A stretch of 64,000 bases of DNA from Pogona vitticeps (taxonomy: Eukaryota > Chordata > Lepidosauria > Squamata > Agamidae), in contig NC_135786.1 of the NCBI RefSeq assembly GCF_051106095.1, forward strand, positions 213,969,001-214,033,000, in the 5' to 3' direction. The number at the start of each line of letters is the position of its first letter. The first letter of the stretch is position 1. The notes beneath the pieces were generated by a model. It was not told the origin of the DNA. It did not search any database and saw only the letters and a program-made list of their open reading frames with translations. Below are positions 24,509 through 36,100 of the stretch, one piece after another. Position numbers and translations under genes: made by a program.

Positions 24509-25347
24509 GAACTGGAGAAATTTCAAACCAGAATTAAGATTGCCAGAAGAAATATCAACTACCTCAGATATGCAAATGATGCCACTCTGATGGCAGAAAG
24601 ATGGGGGAATTAAAGAACCTCTTAATGAGGATGAAAGAGGAGAGTGCAAAAAATGGCCTGAAGCTCAACATCAGAAAAACTAAGATCATGGCCACTGGTC
24701 CCATTACCTCCTGGCAAATAGAATATGGAGGCAGTGACAGATTTTAGTTTCTTGGGCTCCATGGTCACTGCAGATGGGGACAGCAGCCACAAAATTAAAA
24801 GACATCTGCTTCTTGGGAGGAAAGCGATGACAAACCTTGACAGCATCTTAAAAAGCAGAGACATCACCTTGCCAACAAAAGTCCGCATAGTCAAAGGTAT
24901 GGTTTTTCCAGTAGTGATGTATGGAAGTGAGAGCTGGACCATAAAGAAAGCTGACCGCTGAAGAATTGATGCTTTTGAATTGTGATGTTGGAGGAGACTC
25001 TTGAGAGTCCCCTGGACTGCAAGGAGATCAAACCTATCTATTCTGAAGGAAATCAACCCTGAGTGCTCACTGGAAGGACAGATCCTGCAGCTGAGGCTCC
25101 AATACTTTGGCCACCTCATGAGAAGAGAAGACTTTCTCGAAAAGACCCTGATGTTGGGAAAGTGTGAAGGCAAGAGGAGAAGGGGACGACAGAGGACGAG
25201 ATGGTTCAACAGTGTCACTGAAGCTCCCAACTCTGGGAGGCAATGGAAGACAGGAGGACCTGACGTGCTCTGGTCCATGGGGTCACAAAGAGTCAGACAT
25301 GACTTAATGAGTAAACAACAACAATTTGCATTGAGACAGTTCATCTC

Positions 25348-25550
25348 TGGTAAAGATCCTGATGTCGGGAAAGTGTGAGGGCAAGTGGAGCAGGGGACAA
25401 CAAACGACAAGATGGTAGGACAGAGTCATCGAAGCTATCCAACAAGAATTTGACCCAACTCTGGGAGGCAGTGGAAGACAGGAGGACCTGGCGTGCTCTG
25501 GTTCATAGGGTCACGAAGAGTTGGACACGACTTAATGACTAAACAACAAC
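25348..25550 (+). mobile_element. Short 3' BovB fragment
   Basis: About 200 bp of BovB 3' end, from AAGATCCTGATGTCGGG to ACTAAACAACAAC, directly downstream of the previous copy. The 25 bp at 25323-25347 recur exactly at 25551-25575. They bracket this fragment as a long target-site duplication or a local segmental duplication. Confidence 0.85.
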
Positions 25551-25870
25551 AATTTGCATTGAGACAGTTCATCTCATCACAAACATATATAATAAGTTTA
25601 TAATAACATATCGTGGTGTCTGTAACTGAAAACTTTTGTTTTCCCTTGGACCCAGACAAATACATAATCCCTATGAAATATTGGTTCAGCCCAAAAAGGT
25701 GGGACTAAGAAAGGCTGTGAGTAAGAGATTTGAATCAGAAGGAGCGGGAAAATTGAATTGGTTGGCGCTGCTGTTGCCACTTAGACTGCTGTGGCCTTCA
25801 CCACCTTGGTCTAGGTATACTTCCTATATGTCTGTGTTGGAGGAGTGAATCCACATAGTGAAATCATGTA

Positions 25871-26302
25871 CAGTGGTACCTCACTAGGTAATGACCTCAT
25901 AAAATGATGAATCTGCATGACGATGAGGTTTTGCGATGGCTATAGCGATTCGCAAAACAGTGATTCCAATGGGTGATTTTCGCTGGATGATGATTTGGTC
26001 CGTGCTTCGCAGACCGTTTTTTCGCAAGACGACGATTTTTACAGCTGGTAGGCGGCTTCGCAAAATGGCTTCCCTGTGTTTTCGGGACCCATGCTTCGCA
26101 GGACAGCCATTTTAACAGCTGATCGGTGCTCACAAAATGGCTTCCCTATGGGCGATCTTCACAGGACGATGATGTATTTTCCCCATTGGAATGCATTAAA
26201 TGGGTTTCAATGCATTCCAATGGGAAAACGTTTTTTGCATGACAATGATTTCGCTAAACAGCAATTTCTATGGAATTATCATCGTCATGCAGGGTACCAC
26301 TG
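25871..26302. mobile_element. Tc1/mariner-type MITE, CAGTGGTRCC family
   Basis: 432 bp, tips CAGTGGTACCTCACTAGG and GCAGGGTACCACTG, with TA on both sides. The interior has CAGCTGATCGGTG and repeated GACGATGA stretches. It is a more diverged member of the family. Confidence 0.87.
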
Positions 26303-26929
26303 TATATGCAACTGAACTGATATTTTATTCTAAGGTTTTGAAGACTCTGAATGTGGAGCTAATTCTTCTATGTTACCGATACAGTACTCAACTCAGTTTA
26401 GAAAAATACATTGGATTTTTGTCTGAGTTTGTTTTGAAATTCTGCAAGCAACCTCTGTGTTGGTGCTGTTTGGGTGCACAAATTGTAGCATTTTGTTGTT
26501 AAAATTTCTCTTGTTGCCTGTTATACAATTGTGAATAAGAAGAGACTAATTTTGTTAAATTGTGTTTGCAAGGCTCAGTGTTAGATATTTAAGTAAACAA
26601 ATAGCCACATGGAACTAAAACCTGTTACATAAGTATTAACTATGACTGTGCAGAATATAGGGCTTAAGCTAGTTCAAAACTGTTGTAATGTTTCTCCAGG
26701 TTAATACAGAAATGATAGCCTGAACGTGAAATATTTGCATAAATTAGCATATAACTAAGTATTATATAAGTAATTATAAGTAATTATATAATATACATTA
26801 ATTGAAAGTGACATTTTTTCTATTATACAAAGCATCTTGTATTATGCAGAAACTGTGTGCATTATACAAATATTATATTTGGGGGGTTACCCAATTTAAA
26901 ATTATATTATACAGCAAATCAACTCAGAC

Positions 26930-28180
26930 GTATCCCAGATATTATTAAAGGTAATAAAAATTTAATTTGGACAGAAATAGAAATGCAGGGTTAAGGAAGG
27001 AAAAAACTAAAAGTATATTATTTGAAGAAAAGATTGGAGAAGAGATTAAAAGGATTACTAACCCTTTCCTTAAAAGTATCTTAGAAAATTGGAAAAAGTT
27101 TAGAGGCATATTGAGTCCACCGATTTCTCCTTTACTCCAGGTTGTGGGTTTAAAGAATTTTCCAGAAAATCCTTTTAAAAACCCTCTTAAGAATATATTA
27201 AAAGATAAAGGGATAAATAGGATAAAAGATTGGATGGAGAAGATGAAAGATAAAGGAAATATATAAGAAATTTTGGGAGGAGAGGGGATCTCTTGGTTTA
27301 ATATGATTCAAATAGAAAGGTGGACAAGGGAATGGAAAAGTAAGGAAGGGAAAAGTAGTATAATGACAAATTTGAAGAGATTATTGAAAAAAGATTGAAA
27401 TTAGAGGAAAAGACAGAAATAAAGGAAACTATAAGTCAAATATATAAATTATTAATTCAGGCCGAACAGGATACACAAGGATTAAAAGCACAGTGGCAAA
27501 ATGATTTGGATAAAGAAGCATTAAGAGAAGAATGGGATAAAATGTGGGACGAAATAATTATGAAGAACATGTCTGTAAGGATAAAGGAAAATTGTTACAT
27601 ATAAGGTAATATGGAGGTGGTATTTAATGCTGGTAAAACTGAATACTGTATAATAAATAAAAATGTATCATCACTATGTTGGAGGTGTAAAAAAGAGAAC
27701 GGGACGTATTTACATATGTGGTGGTTATGTGAAGAAAGAAAGCAAGAATGGAAGCAAATTTTTAAAGAAATAAGGGAAATAACTGGATTAAATATTCAAA
27801 TGTCCCTGTCAATAGCTTTATTGACCATGGTTAAGAAAGGTCAATTGCTGAAAGAAAATAAGGGTTTAATTGTAATAATGGTTACAGCAGCAAGGTTAAT
27901 TTTTGCAAGAAACTGGAAAAATGACAAACCAGTTAATTTAGAGTAATGATATTGAGAACTATGGGATATGGCAATTAATGATAAATTGACATGTGATATG
28001 AAAATAAGAAGAGGCCTATCAAAAATAATGATTTTAAGAAAAATAGGGAATGTATTCTTGGAATATGTATTCCGGAGAGGGAAGGGGTATACGCTGAGGG
28101 AAGAAACAATGAAGTTTTGGAGAGAAAATGGATTGAATGAATTTAAAACATATTATTATGTTTTAAAACATATTATTATA
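26930..28180 (+). mobile_element. L1-like LINE ORF2 3' fragment
   Basis: Several plus-strand frames read in order as the C-terminal part of an L1-type ORF2 protein: a Lys-rich stretch (27395-27604), a cysteine motif region SLCWRCKKENGTYLHMWWLC (27611-27946) and AARLIFARNWKND. It is 5'-truncated and broken by several stops and frame shifts. The strong A-richness of the coding strand also fits L1. Confidence 0.75.
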
Positions 28181-29079
28181 TTCAGCCCTGAGGGTGAAAG
28201 TGGCACTGTTGTATTATGTAACTGTATTTTATTGTCGTGTTAGGTTTATGTTGTTTAGGTCAAATGTTTATTTAAAAAATTTTTTTTAAAAACCACACAT
28301 ATTATATTTTTACTACATAGTACCATACAATATTATACGTTTGGTGAACCTAGTGCTGAACTAGATGCTTCAGAAAGCTCAGTATAAGAAGCAGCAATTG
28401 ATACAAGTATCAAAGCCATCTGATCATAATCCCACAATCTTTTCGGATCTCCCACTGGCTGCAGATTATACTTTTTCATAATCCTATCCTCTTGTCTACT
28501 GGAGCTACAGTCTATGAAAATTTCTGCTAGATAAAATTTGGTATCCTTAACGGTGCCACAGAATTAATTTTAAGATGCCTTGGGTCCCAGTTCTAGGGGA
28601 GAAATATAAATCAAATAAACATTAACTGGGAATGTTCAAAGCGATATCACGTCTCATTTTCATTTGTGTTTATAACTATAGGTTCCTTTCCTATACCTAG
28701 GCCACTGATTGCTCTTGCACATTCTGCTCGCGAAATTAATTTAAGCCTATAAACCGTAGCCACTTTATCTCAAAGGAAGACCTACAATAGGGCTTATTTC
28801 TAGGTATGAATATACAGGGCAGTAATGATTAAAAAATCAAGCAGATTTTGGCTTTCCTCCCCCCTTTCCTGGCGAATGTGTAGGTGCATACTTTTTGGGG
28901 GGGAGTCATATTTATTTGTTTTATAATTATTTTTATTATTTTAGTAATAGACACATGCATACAAAAGCAGTACTACCATCGTTTTACTACCCCTTTGTCA
29001 AAATACTGTAAAAAAGAGTCTCCACCCCTTCTGAAGCTTCCCCTCAGCTACCGGTGTCAATTTATCAATAAGACGCCTG
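28181..29079. other. Intergenic spacer upstream of MTDH promoter
   Basis: AT-rich sequence after the L1-like fragment, with no recognised gene or repeat, up to the sharp rise in CpG near 29,080. Confidence 0.55.
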
Positions 29080-29446
29080 TGATTGGTGAAGAGAACAGTG
29101 GCTCCGCCCCCTCCAACCACCCACATCCTCCCGCCCCCACGAGGAAATCACTGCCACGTCGAGATTGCTTAACCTCACTGGCCCCGCCCGATCACGCACG
29201 GAGTGACGTGTACCGACTAACTCTCCCCGAGCCGCTTCTCTGCTAATGGAGGAGGAGAAAAGAACTGTCATGAATGATGTGGGCGGAGCCGAGGAGAGTA
29301 GAAGCGCAAGCGCAACCGGAGTCTTCTCAATCAACGGCTGCCTGGGTTTCACGTGACCGCTTCCGTCACCGTCGCCTCGTGAGCGCAAAACCGAGGCGCG
29401 CGCGTGCGCTGGGAGGCCGCGGCCGCCGACGTTCGGCGGCGGAGGG

Positions 29447-29479
29447 ATGACGTTGCTCTCTTGGGCCGTAAGAGGCTGA
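29447..29479 (+). promoter_or_regulatory. Upstream ORF 1 in the MTDH leader (10 codons)
   Basis: ATG at 29447 with G at -3 opens a short frame, MTLLSWAVRG, ending at TGA 29477-29479, about 200 nt before the MTDH start. It matters only if transcription starts upstream of it, which the sequence does not show. Confidence 0.4.
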
Positions 29480-29600
29480 GGAGGCCCTTCTTCGAGCTGC
29501 TCGGCGGCGTCAGCCGCCGCTTTTATTTCCTTTGACAGGCCGAACCGGGCCGACTGCCCCTGCTGCTGCCGGCGGTGGGTAAACGGGGGCCTTTTGGCTT

Positions 29601-29628
29601 CTCAGTCCCGGTCCTTGGAGGGACTGAG
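29601..29628 (+). promoter_or_regulatory. Stem-loop just upstream of uORF 2
   Basis: CTCAGTCCC (29601-29609) pairs perfectly with GGGACTGAG (29620-29628) around a 10-nt loop. The stem ends two bases before the uORF ATG. Role in translation is inference. Confidence 0.5.
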
Positions 29629-29630
29629 AG

Positions 29631-29645
29631 ATGAGCTCGGCGTGA
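29631..29645 (+). promoter_or_regulatory. Upstream ORF 2 in the MTDH leader (MSSA)
   Basis: ATG at 29631 (G at -3) encodes MSSA and stops at 29643-29645, 34 nt before the MTDH ATG. It is the last ATG before the main start, so it probably lies in the mRNA. Such a minimal upstream ORF could lower initiation at the main ATG while allowing reinitiation. Confidence 0.5.
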
Positions 29646-29679
29646 GGTGAGTGTGTGTCTGCTCCGTCCCTCTCGAGCC

Positions 29680-30150
29680 ATGGCTGCGACGAGCTGGCAA
29701 GAGGCTGTGGCCCAGCAGGCCGAGGAGGTGTCGGCTCGGCTGAGGGAAGTGTTGTCTGCCGGCGTGAACCTACTACGCACCGAGCTGGGCCTAGAGTTGC
29801 CCGCCGGCCTGGAGCCGCAGCGCCTCCCCACCTGGTTGCTGCTCGCCTCCACGTCGGTTCTCGCGCTGCTGGTCTTGCTGGGGCTCCTGTGGGCCGTGGC
29901 CTTCGCCCGAGGAGGAGGAGGGGATGCTGGCAGAACGCGCTCCAGAAGAACATCCAAGGTGGGAGACGAGGACGAAGAAGAAGAGGACGACGAAGAAGAA
30001 GAAGAAACGGCGGCGGCGACCACGACGACCCTGGGCCTGACGAGATGCACTGGCGGCCCCAACAAGGGGGTTCCTGGGGCGCCCTCGATTCTGAAGGGGC
30101 AAGAGCAGAAGAGGGCGAGTAAGAAGAAACTACTCGAGAAAACGGACAAG
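29680..30150 (+). CDS. MTDH: MTDH coding exon 1 (residues 1-157)
   Basis: It begins MAATSWQEAVAQQAEE, matching the vertebrate MTDH N-terminus. Residues 51-76 are a membrane segment (TWLLLASTSVLALLVLLGLL onward). Residues 84-93 are basic (GRTRSRRTSK), and residues 96-109 are 14 consecutive Asp/Glu. A Thr/Gly/Pro-rich linker and a basic end KKKLLEKTDK follow. Human MTDH has a strongly basic stretch after the membrane segment and no comparable acidic run. The exon ends at GACAAG before gtgagt, phase 0. It is GC-rich, continuous with the CpG island. Confidence 0.97.
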
Positions 30151-33100
30151 GTGAGTAAAAAAGCAGCAACAGGAGGAAGATGAGAAGCAAGAAATATGAT
30201 AGCAAAACGGGGGCAGAGGGTATTATTTTAATTCAGTGTGGGACCTTGTCTGAATTGCTTTTGTTTCAGCCTTTCTACGTTGTCAGCACGCCTTCTCTGG
30301 TTCAGTAGATAGAGGCTTTCTGGATAGAGGCTACAGACATTTCTCACGTTTTCGGTTAATATCTGAAACTAGTGGGCAAAAGATCGTAGCAACTGCTTAT
30401 GTGATTATTAGCCCTTTCAAAAAAAATTCATTGCTAAAGTAATTTCTGCTATTTTCCATCAAGTTACACTGCTCCTGCAGTGGAATTGAAAGTTTTTTGG
30501 TGGGCTGCAGTACCCTTTGCTTCAGCTTTCTGTTTCCTAGTTAATGTGAGAAGCTTCATCTGGGTTTCATGATCTATCCAGTACAAAAAGTGTAACATGT
30601 AGTGGTCCTTGAAGGAGTGCAAGGCTGAATTTTCTTACTTAGTGCACAGAACTTTCTTACTTAATTAACATATGTTAATTGTAGACATTTGTACATTGGC
30701 TTAAGCCATGTTCAATGTGTCTTTCCTAAGATTAACTACCAGTAGTAACTGACCTGGACTTTTCAGGATTTTTCACTATATTTGTGGTAAAGTGAGTACA
30801 GTGGCTAGTCTATTCTGAAATGTTTGAAATAGTTGGGTAATTATGATCATTTTGTATTAGTGAATGCATCCAGCTTTGCCTGATGAGAAAAGTTCCATCC
30901 CCATTCTGATACTTTATTCTTTTCCTGCTCCAACTCTCTCTTTCACACTGATCTATTTCATATTCACACTTCTGGCTGGTTAAAATCCCTTTAAATTGCT
31001 CCAGGTGTGTTCTCTTTTTTTCTGCTCTGTCTTTTCACTTCACAAAAAGTCCGACCAAGACTTGCTTTTGGTGTTATATTTGCCATATATTAGGTCTTTA
31101 AATCATAGTAGACACTATACTTACTATACATATTACTTCTTTAATGTGCAAATAGGTTGAACAGCGCACACCATAAATTCTCACTCAGAAGCACTCCTTT
31201 CAAAATTGGTCTGTATAGGAAAGAGGAGGCTGAGTTTTCTTGGATTGCTTGCTTGTAAAGTGCACAACCTGGGTCCTGGATAATTTGGGCATCCTTGTGA
31301 TCTCCCTGTATTTATTGCTTTTTCTTTTCAGAACTCCTGTGCCTTTAAGAGCTGCAGGAGTTGCAGATATTCAGCATTTATTGCTTTTCCAAGGAAGTTC
31401 AACACACTTTGGGATCATCTTCTAGGCATGTAAAATTACCTAACTGAAGCTATGTACTGCCTTATACCAACATCTGACAGACAAAATGGAGATATTGGTA
31501 GTGGCCTAACTCAAGTTTAGGAGTGTTGTTGTATTGAACTAATTTAGGAAAACTGCTTTGTATGCACAGAAGACAGTGATCAAAAGTTATGTTTTCAGAG
31601 TCCAATCCCCAGAATCTCCTAACTAGCTAGTCACTGACCATACTAGCTGGAGAGTTATGGAAGTTGTAGTCCAGAAAAATAATTTCCAAGCTGTGCAAAG
31701 AAGTGGATTGTAGCTTGAAGACAACATGATTCTTTACTCTGACACATTTTGTACCATTGTCATTTACCCATGAACACATTTCAACCATTTACTTACTGAT
31801 TCCAATGCAAGCGGCATGTGGTTACAAATTTGTTTAAAAGCTCCTTCCCATTAGGCTGTTGTTCTTGGGCTGTTGCAATGAATGCCAAAACAACCTATCA
31901 CTCCAGCATGTTAATTCCACTGCTGTTTGGTGTGGCTGCACACCAGTTGCATATGTAAGAAGTCTATGGCTCCCTCAATCACTGCTGTGACTTCACATGT
32001 TGACTAACTGTACTGAAAGGCTATAGCAGGTTTGTTTTTTACAGAACAATTGGGCAGAATAGTGACTGCAAGTTTTGGCTTAACTGACTTGTAAAAATCC
32101 TAAAGATATCAGGTATGTTTGTACTATACAGTCATAAGTTACACAACACAGATGGCTATCTTAAAGAATCATAGAATTTATACTGTGATGAAATACTTGG
32201 AGTTTTTAGAAAGCTGTAGTTCGTAACTTTGAATCCCCAAATTTCCATGTGTGCCTGTTTATAATACAAAAGTAACCTGATTCTCACTTCCTCTCTTCTC
32301 GGCTACTGTGGTGCTGACTATTATTGTAACTTTTCTTCAGATGGGAATTGATGAAATTATATAAAGATAAATCTTCACTCTTTTTCAAAATAAAAGCTGG
32401 GAATCTTGATTAACTAAGCAGGCCCTTGGTAGGATGTCTAGAATTCAAGTAAAATACACTATGGTAGCTGTGCTCCTATTTGTCATTTTCTCATTGGTTT
32501 TGTTGTTCCTTGGCTTCTGCTCATTCAGTATTTTCTGCTCCTTGCTCTTCTGTCCCCAGGCAGGCAGCAGAAATTCTCATTCCAGAGTCACACAAACCTG
32601 GAAGTTAAAATGGATGTTGTTGTCGTTTAGTCATGTCTGACTCTTCGTGACCCCATGGACCAGAGCACATCAGGCCCTCCTGTCTTTCACTGCCTCCCAG
32701 AGTTGGGTCAAATTCATGTTGGTAGCTTCAATGACACTGCCCTTTATTCCTAAAGAGTATGATGTTCACTATTGAATGATTCAGCATGGTACTGTACTGT
32801 AGGTTACTGACAATTTTTAATCAATCAATTTGATTAATCTATTTTAAAAACAAAGTATTCAGACAGTTTACCCCCTCAGGATCCACTTAGTATACATCTT
32901 ATATTTTAGGAGTATAGAGTTCATGATCGTGAAGCTATGACAAAGACTGAGATGACCTCAGTCTCTCCTGCTATTATGAATTTGGAGAATGAGTGTTAAA
33001 GTTGTGTTGGTTTTAAACCCTTCCCAGTCATATACTACAGAAACTGGGCAATGAACAATCAGGAAATTTTCTGGCCCTGTTACTTTTATACTGAAAGCTT

Positions 33101-36100
33101 ACACAAATGAATATGGTTTAAACTGGCATTTAAATGACAAGATTGTGTGTACAATAATTTGAAATGATGTTCCTTAATTTCCCCCAAACTGGTGGTTGCT
33201 AAGTGTTTCAGATGTCAGCTGTCATCAGCCCGGCAGCCTGGACAGCTGTCAAAATTCTATAGGTTGTCCAGAGGTATCTGAGGACTCCAGCATGGGGAGA
33301 GTTGATCAAAAGACTTGGTCCCTCTTAGCATTTTGCCTGCCTGGTAAAAATGTGATACATCCGTGTGTGCATGCATGCATAAATAAATAGTTTTACAATA
33401 TCATCACTACTACTAGTGTTGCTGATTTTAATTGTTTAGATTTAATAGTTAAATCTAAATATCTAGTTTGGGTGTTCTCTGAATAGTGTCTAGATTTAGG
33501 TCTCAGATGTGCTAGTCCTGCCTCTTTACACTTTTTCTTTCTTGCCATCCCCATTGGGGGATATGTCAGTGCATATACAAAATAAAACCTTAGGCTGCTA
33601 CTTTTGTTCAGAAAAATAAACATGACTTCATTTTCTGAGATGGTTTAATAATGTTTCACTGTTAAGCTGACTGCAGGGAAGCAAAAGTTAGGACTTGCTA
33701 AGTTTGGGTAGTGGTAAAACAAATTACATAGAGATGTTCTAGATTCCTAAATTTACTTGTGATCTGCTAAAACACCTAGGTCCTTTTCATACATACTAAT
33801 GTCAAGCCAGCTGTCTCCCATTCTACATTTGTACGTTTTATTTTTTTCTACCTAAGTGGAGGACTTCACAGTTTTTTTCCTTGCTAAAACTCATTTTGTT
33901 TCTTTTGATGCAGTTCCTGAATATATTAACTGTGGGTGGCGGAGATGAAGGGTTATCTTTTCTCCTTGCAAGCAGCAGCTCTTGCCTATGATAAACATAC
34001 ATCATATTCACACCAAAACCTTTGGTCCATATGAGTGGTAGTAACACAACAACTTCCTCCACCTCTTCCCTTTGACCTCAGACACAACACTGCTAACATC
34101 TGAGATAATTTCTGAGTTTGTAGTTTAGGTTTTTTCTGCTTCGTTAACCTCTGCACTTTCAGTATCTCTATCCAACTGTGTAAGGAGCCAGTGGGTTCAT
34201 GATTGCTAGTACCCATGGTTTGAATTGTATCAGTACCAGAGTACTCATTCATTTCGTTTAATCGTTTAGTTGTGTCTGACTCTTCGTGACCCCATGGACC
34301 AGAGCACGCCAGGCCCTCCTATCATCCACTGCCTCACAGAGTTGGGTCAGATTCATGTTTATTTATTTATTTATTTATTTATTTACAATATTTTTTAGCC
34401 GCACCATTGCCAGTGGCTTCTGGGCGGCGTACAACATTAAAACCTAAAAACATTAAAAACATTTTAAGAAACAGTATAAAATACCATATATTAAAATATT
34501 TCTTAAAACAATTAAAACATTAAAATTAACTAATTAAAATGCTGGGTGAACAGAAAGGTCTTTGCCTGGCGCCGAAAGGCCAAGAGTGTCGGAGCCAGGC
34601 GGATCTCTCTAGGGAGGGTGTTCCAAAGTTGGGGGGCAACAACCGAGAAGGCCCTATTCCGACATGCCATCCCCTTCACCTCTTTCAGGGATGGCACCTT
34701 CAGAAGGGCCTCCTGGCCTGATCTTAGAGGACGGGCAGGCACATATGGAAGAAGAAGGTTGGTTGCTTCGGTGACACTGTCCAACCATCTCATCCTCTGT
34801 CGTCCCCTTCTCCTCTTGCCTTCACACTTTCCCAACATTTAAGGTCTTTTCCAGGGAGTCCTCTCTTCTCATGAGATGGCCAAAGTATTGGAGCCTCAGC
34901 TTCAGGATCTGTCCTTCCAGTGAGCACTCAGGGTTGATTTCCTTTAGAATTGATAGGTTTGTTCTCCTTGCAGTCCAGGGGACTCTCAAGAACCTCCTCC
35001 AGAACCACAATTCAAAGGCATCAATTCTTCGGCGGTCTGCTTTCTTTATGGTCCAGCTGTCACGTCCATACATCGCTACAGGAAAAACCATAGCTTTGAC
35101 TATTCGGACTTTTGTTGGCAAGGTGATATCTCTGCTTTTTAAGATGCTGTCAAGGTTTGTCATTGCTTTCCTCCCAAGAAGCTGTTAACAGCACTTTTTA
35201 GTAAGGCTTTCAAATGTCGTCCAGGCAAGAGCCCATTAAGCCTCCCCATGTTCTCTTCTGAGGCCAGCTGAAGTTCACTAGTGCATAAAATAAGAGTCAG
35301 CATGGTACAGTAGCTGCCTTCATTGGATAGCTTCCAAGATGCATGAGTTGCCAGCCATTATGCCAACAGGGCTTCTATATCTTGGACAATGGCTTTATAG
35401 TAAGCATAGTGCCCCTTATGGCTAAATTTCTGTATTAGGACCTCTGTATATAGATGTCAGTCAGAATATTCTGGTCTTGAGAGAGTGTACCTCATACCCT
35501 GTTACCCCAAAAATAAGACCTACCCTGAAAATAAGCCCTGGTATGATTTTTCAGGATGCTTATAATAGAAACCTTACTGCAAAAATAAGTCCCAGTTAAG
35601 TGAAACCCTGCCTTCCATCATTGTACAGCAACCAGAAGATGATGACATGACTGTATTTGAATAAATGTAGATTGTTGTATATAAAAAAATCCCCTGAAAA
35701 TAAGCCCTAATGCAGTTTTTGGAGCAAAAATTAATATAAGACCCTGTCCTTATTTTCAGGGAAACACGGTAGAAAGGGATTATGACTGAATCTTCTAGTT
35801 ATGGAAGAAAAGCATGTGAAAAACAAACAAACACTGCTACAGTGCTGATCAGCAAGTAGCTAGCTGTTTGTTTCAGTTGCTGTTAGTAAGTTCCATATAG
35901 AGGCTTTACAAAGTAGCTGAACTTGAAGTAGTTGAATTTTTGTTCTGTCTGCAAAATTATTTCAAAGGAATTTGGGAATACAGCATAATGTATGAAGGTT
36001 AGAATCTTCACACCATTTAAACCGAAAGGATTGGTTGTAATTGTAGAAGGAGGTATTTTGCAACTGTGACCACTTTCAGCTTCTCATGTAAAGTGAGAAT

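Larger units (their letters stand above)
19260..25322 (+). mobile_element. 5'-truncated BovB copy split by the copia element
   Basis: BovB reverse-transcriptase sequence runs from about 19260 (TSGQMTGKDQ-like, then QAGF) to the copia insertion at 19470. It resumes at 24278 (GTRDQIANL region) and continues to its 3' end at about 25322 (GACTTAATGAGTAAACAACAAC). The frame is degraded by stops and frameshifts, for example the domain after MYGSESWTIKKADR is closed by a stop near 24958. At 24478-24508 a foreign 31-bp patch replaces about 21 bp of BovB sequence (see findings). Confidence 0.92.
29080..29679 (+). promoter_or_regulatory. MTDH: CpG-island promoter and 5' leader of MTDH
   Basis: CpG density jumps near 29,080 from AT-rich flank to GC-rich sequence that continues through exon 1. 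Visible sites: an inverted CCAAT box (ATTGG, 29082), GC boxes (about 29102, 29182, 29281), a TGACGTG element (about 29203), an NRF1-like GCGCAAGCGC (about 29304), an E-box CACGTG (29350-29355) and TGACGTTG (29448). No TATA box stands out, as expected for a broadly expressed CpG promoter. The start site is not known, so the leader length is inferred. Factor binding is motif resemblance only. Confidence 0.8.

Noticed and set aside
26967-28243. Series of plus-strand frames that might be a host gene
   Set aside because: They read as consecutive pieces of an L1-like ORF2 C-terminus without splice sites and are broken, so they are LINE remains.
29510-30205. Antisense frames of 231 and 208 codons over MTDH exon 1
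   Set aside because: These are shadows of the GC-rich exon, low in complexity (runs of Ser, Arg and Pro). No independent gene signature.
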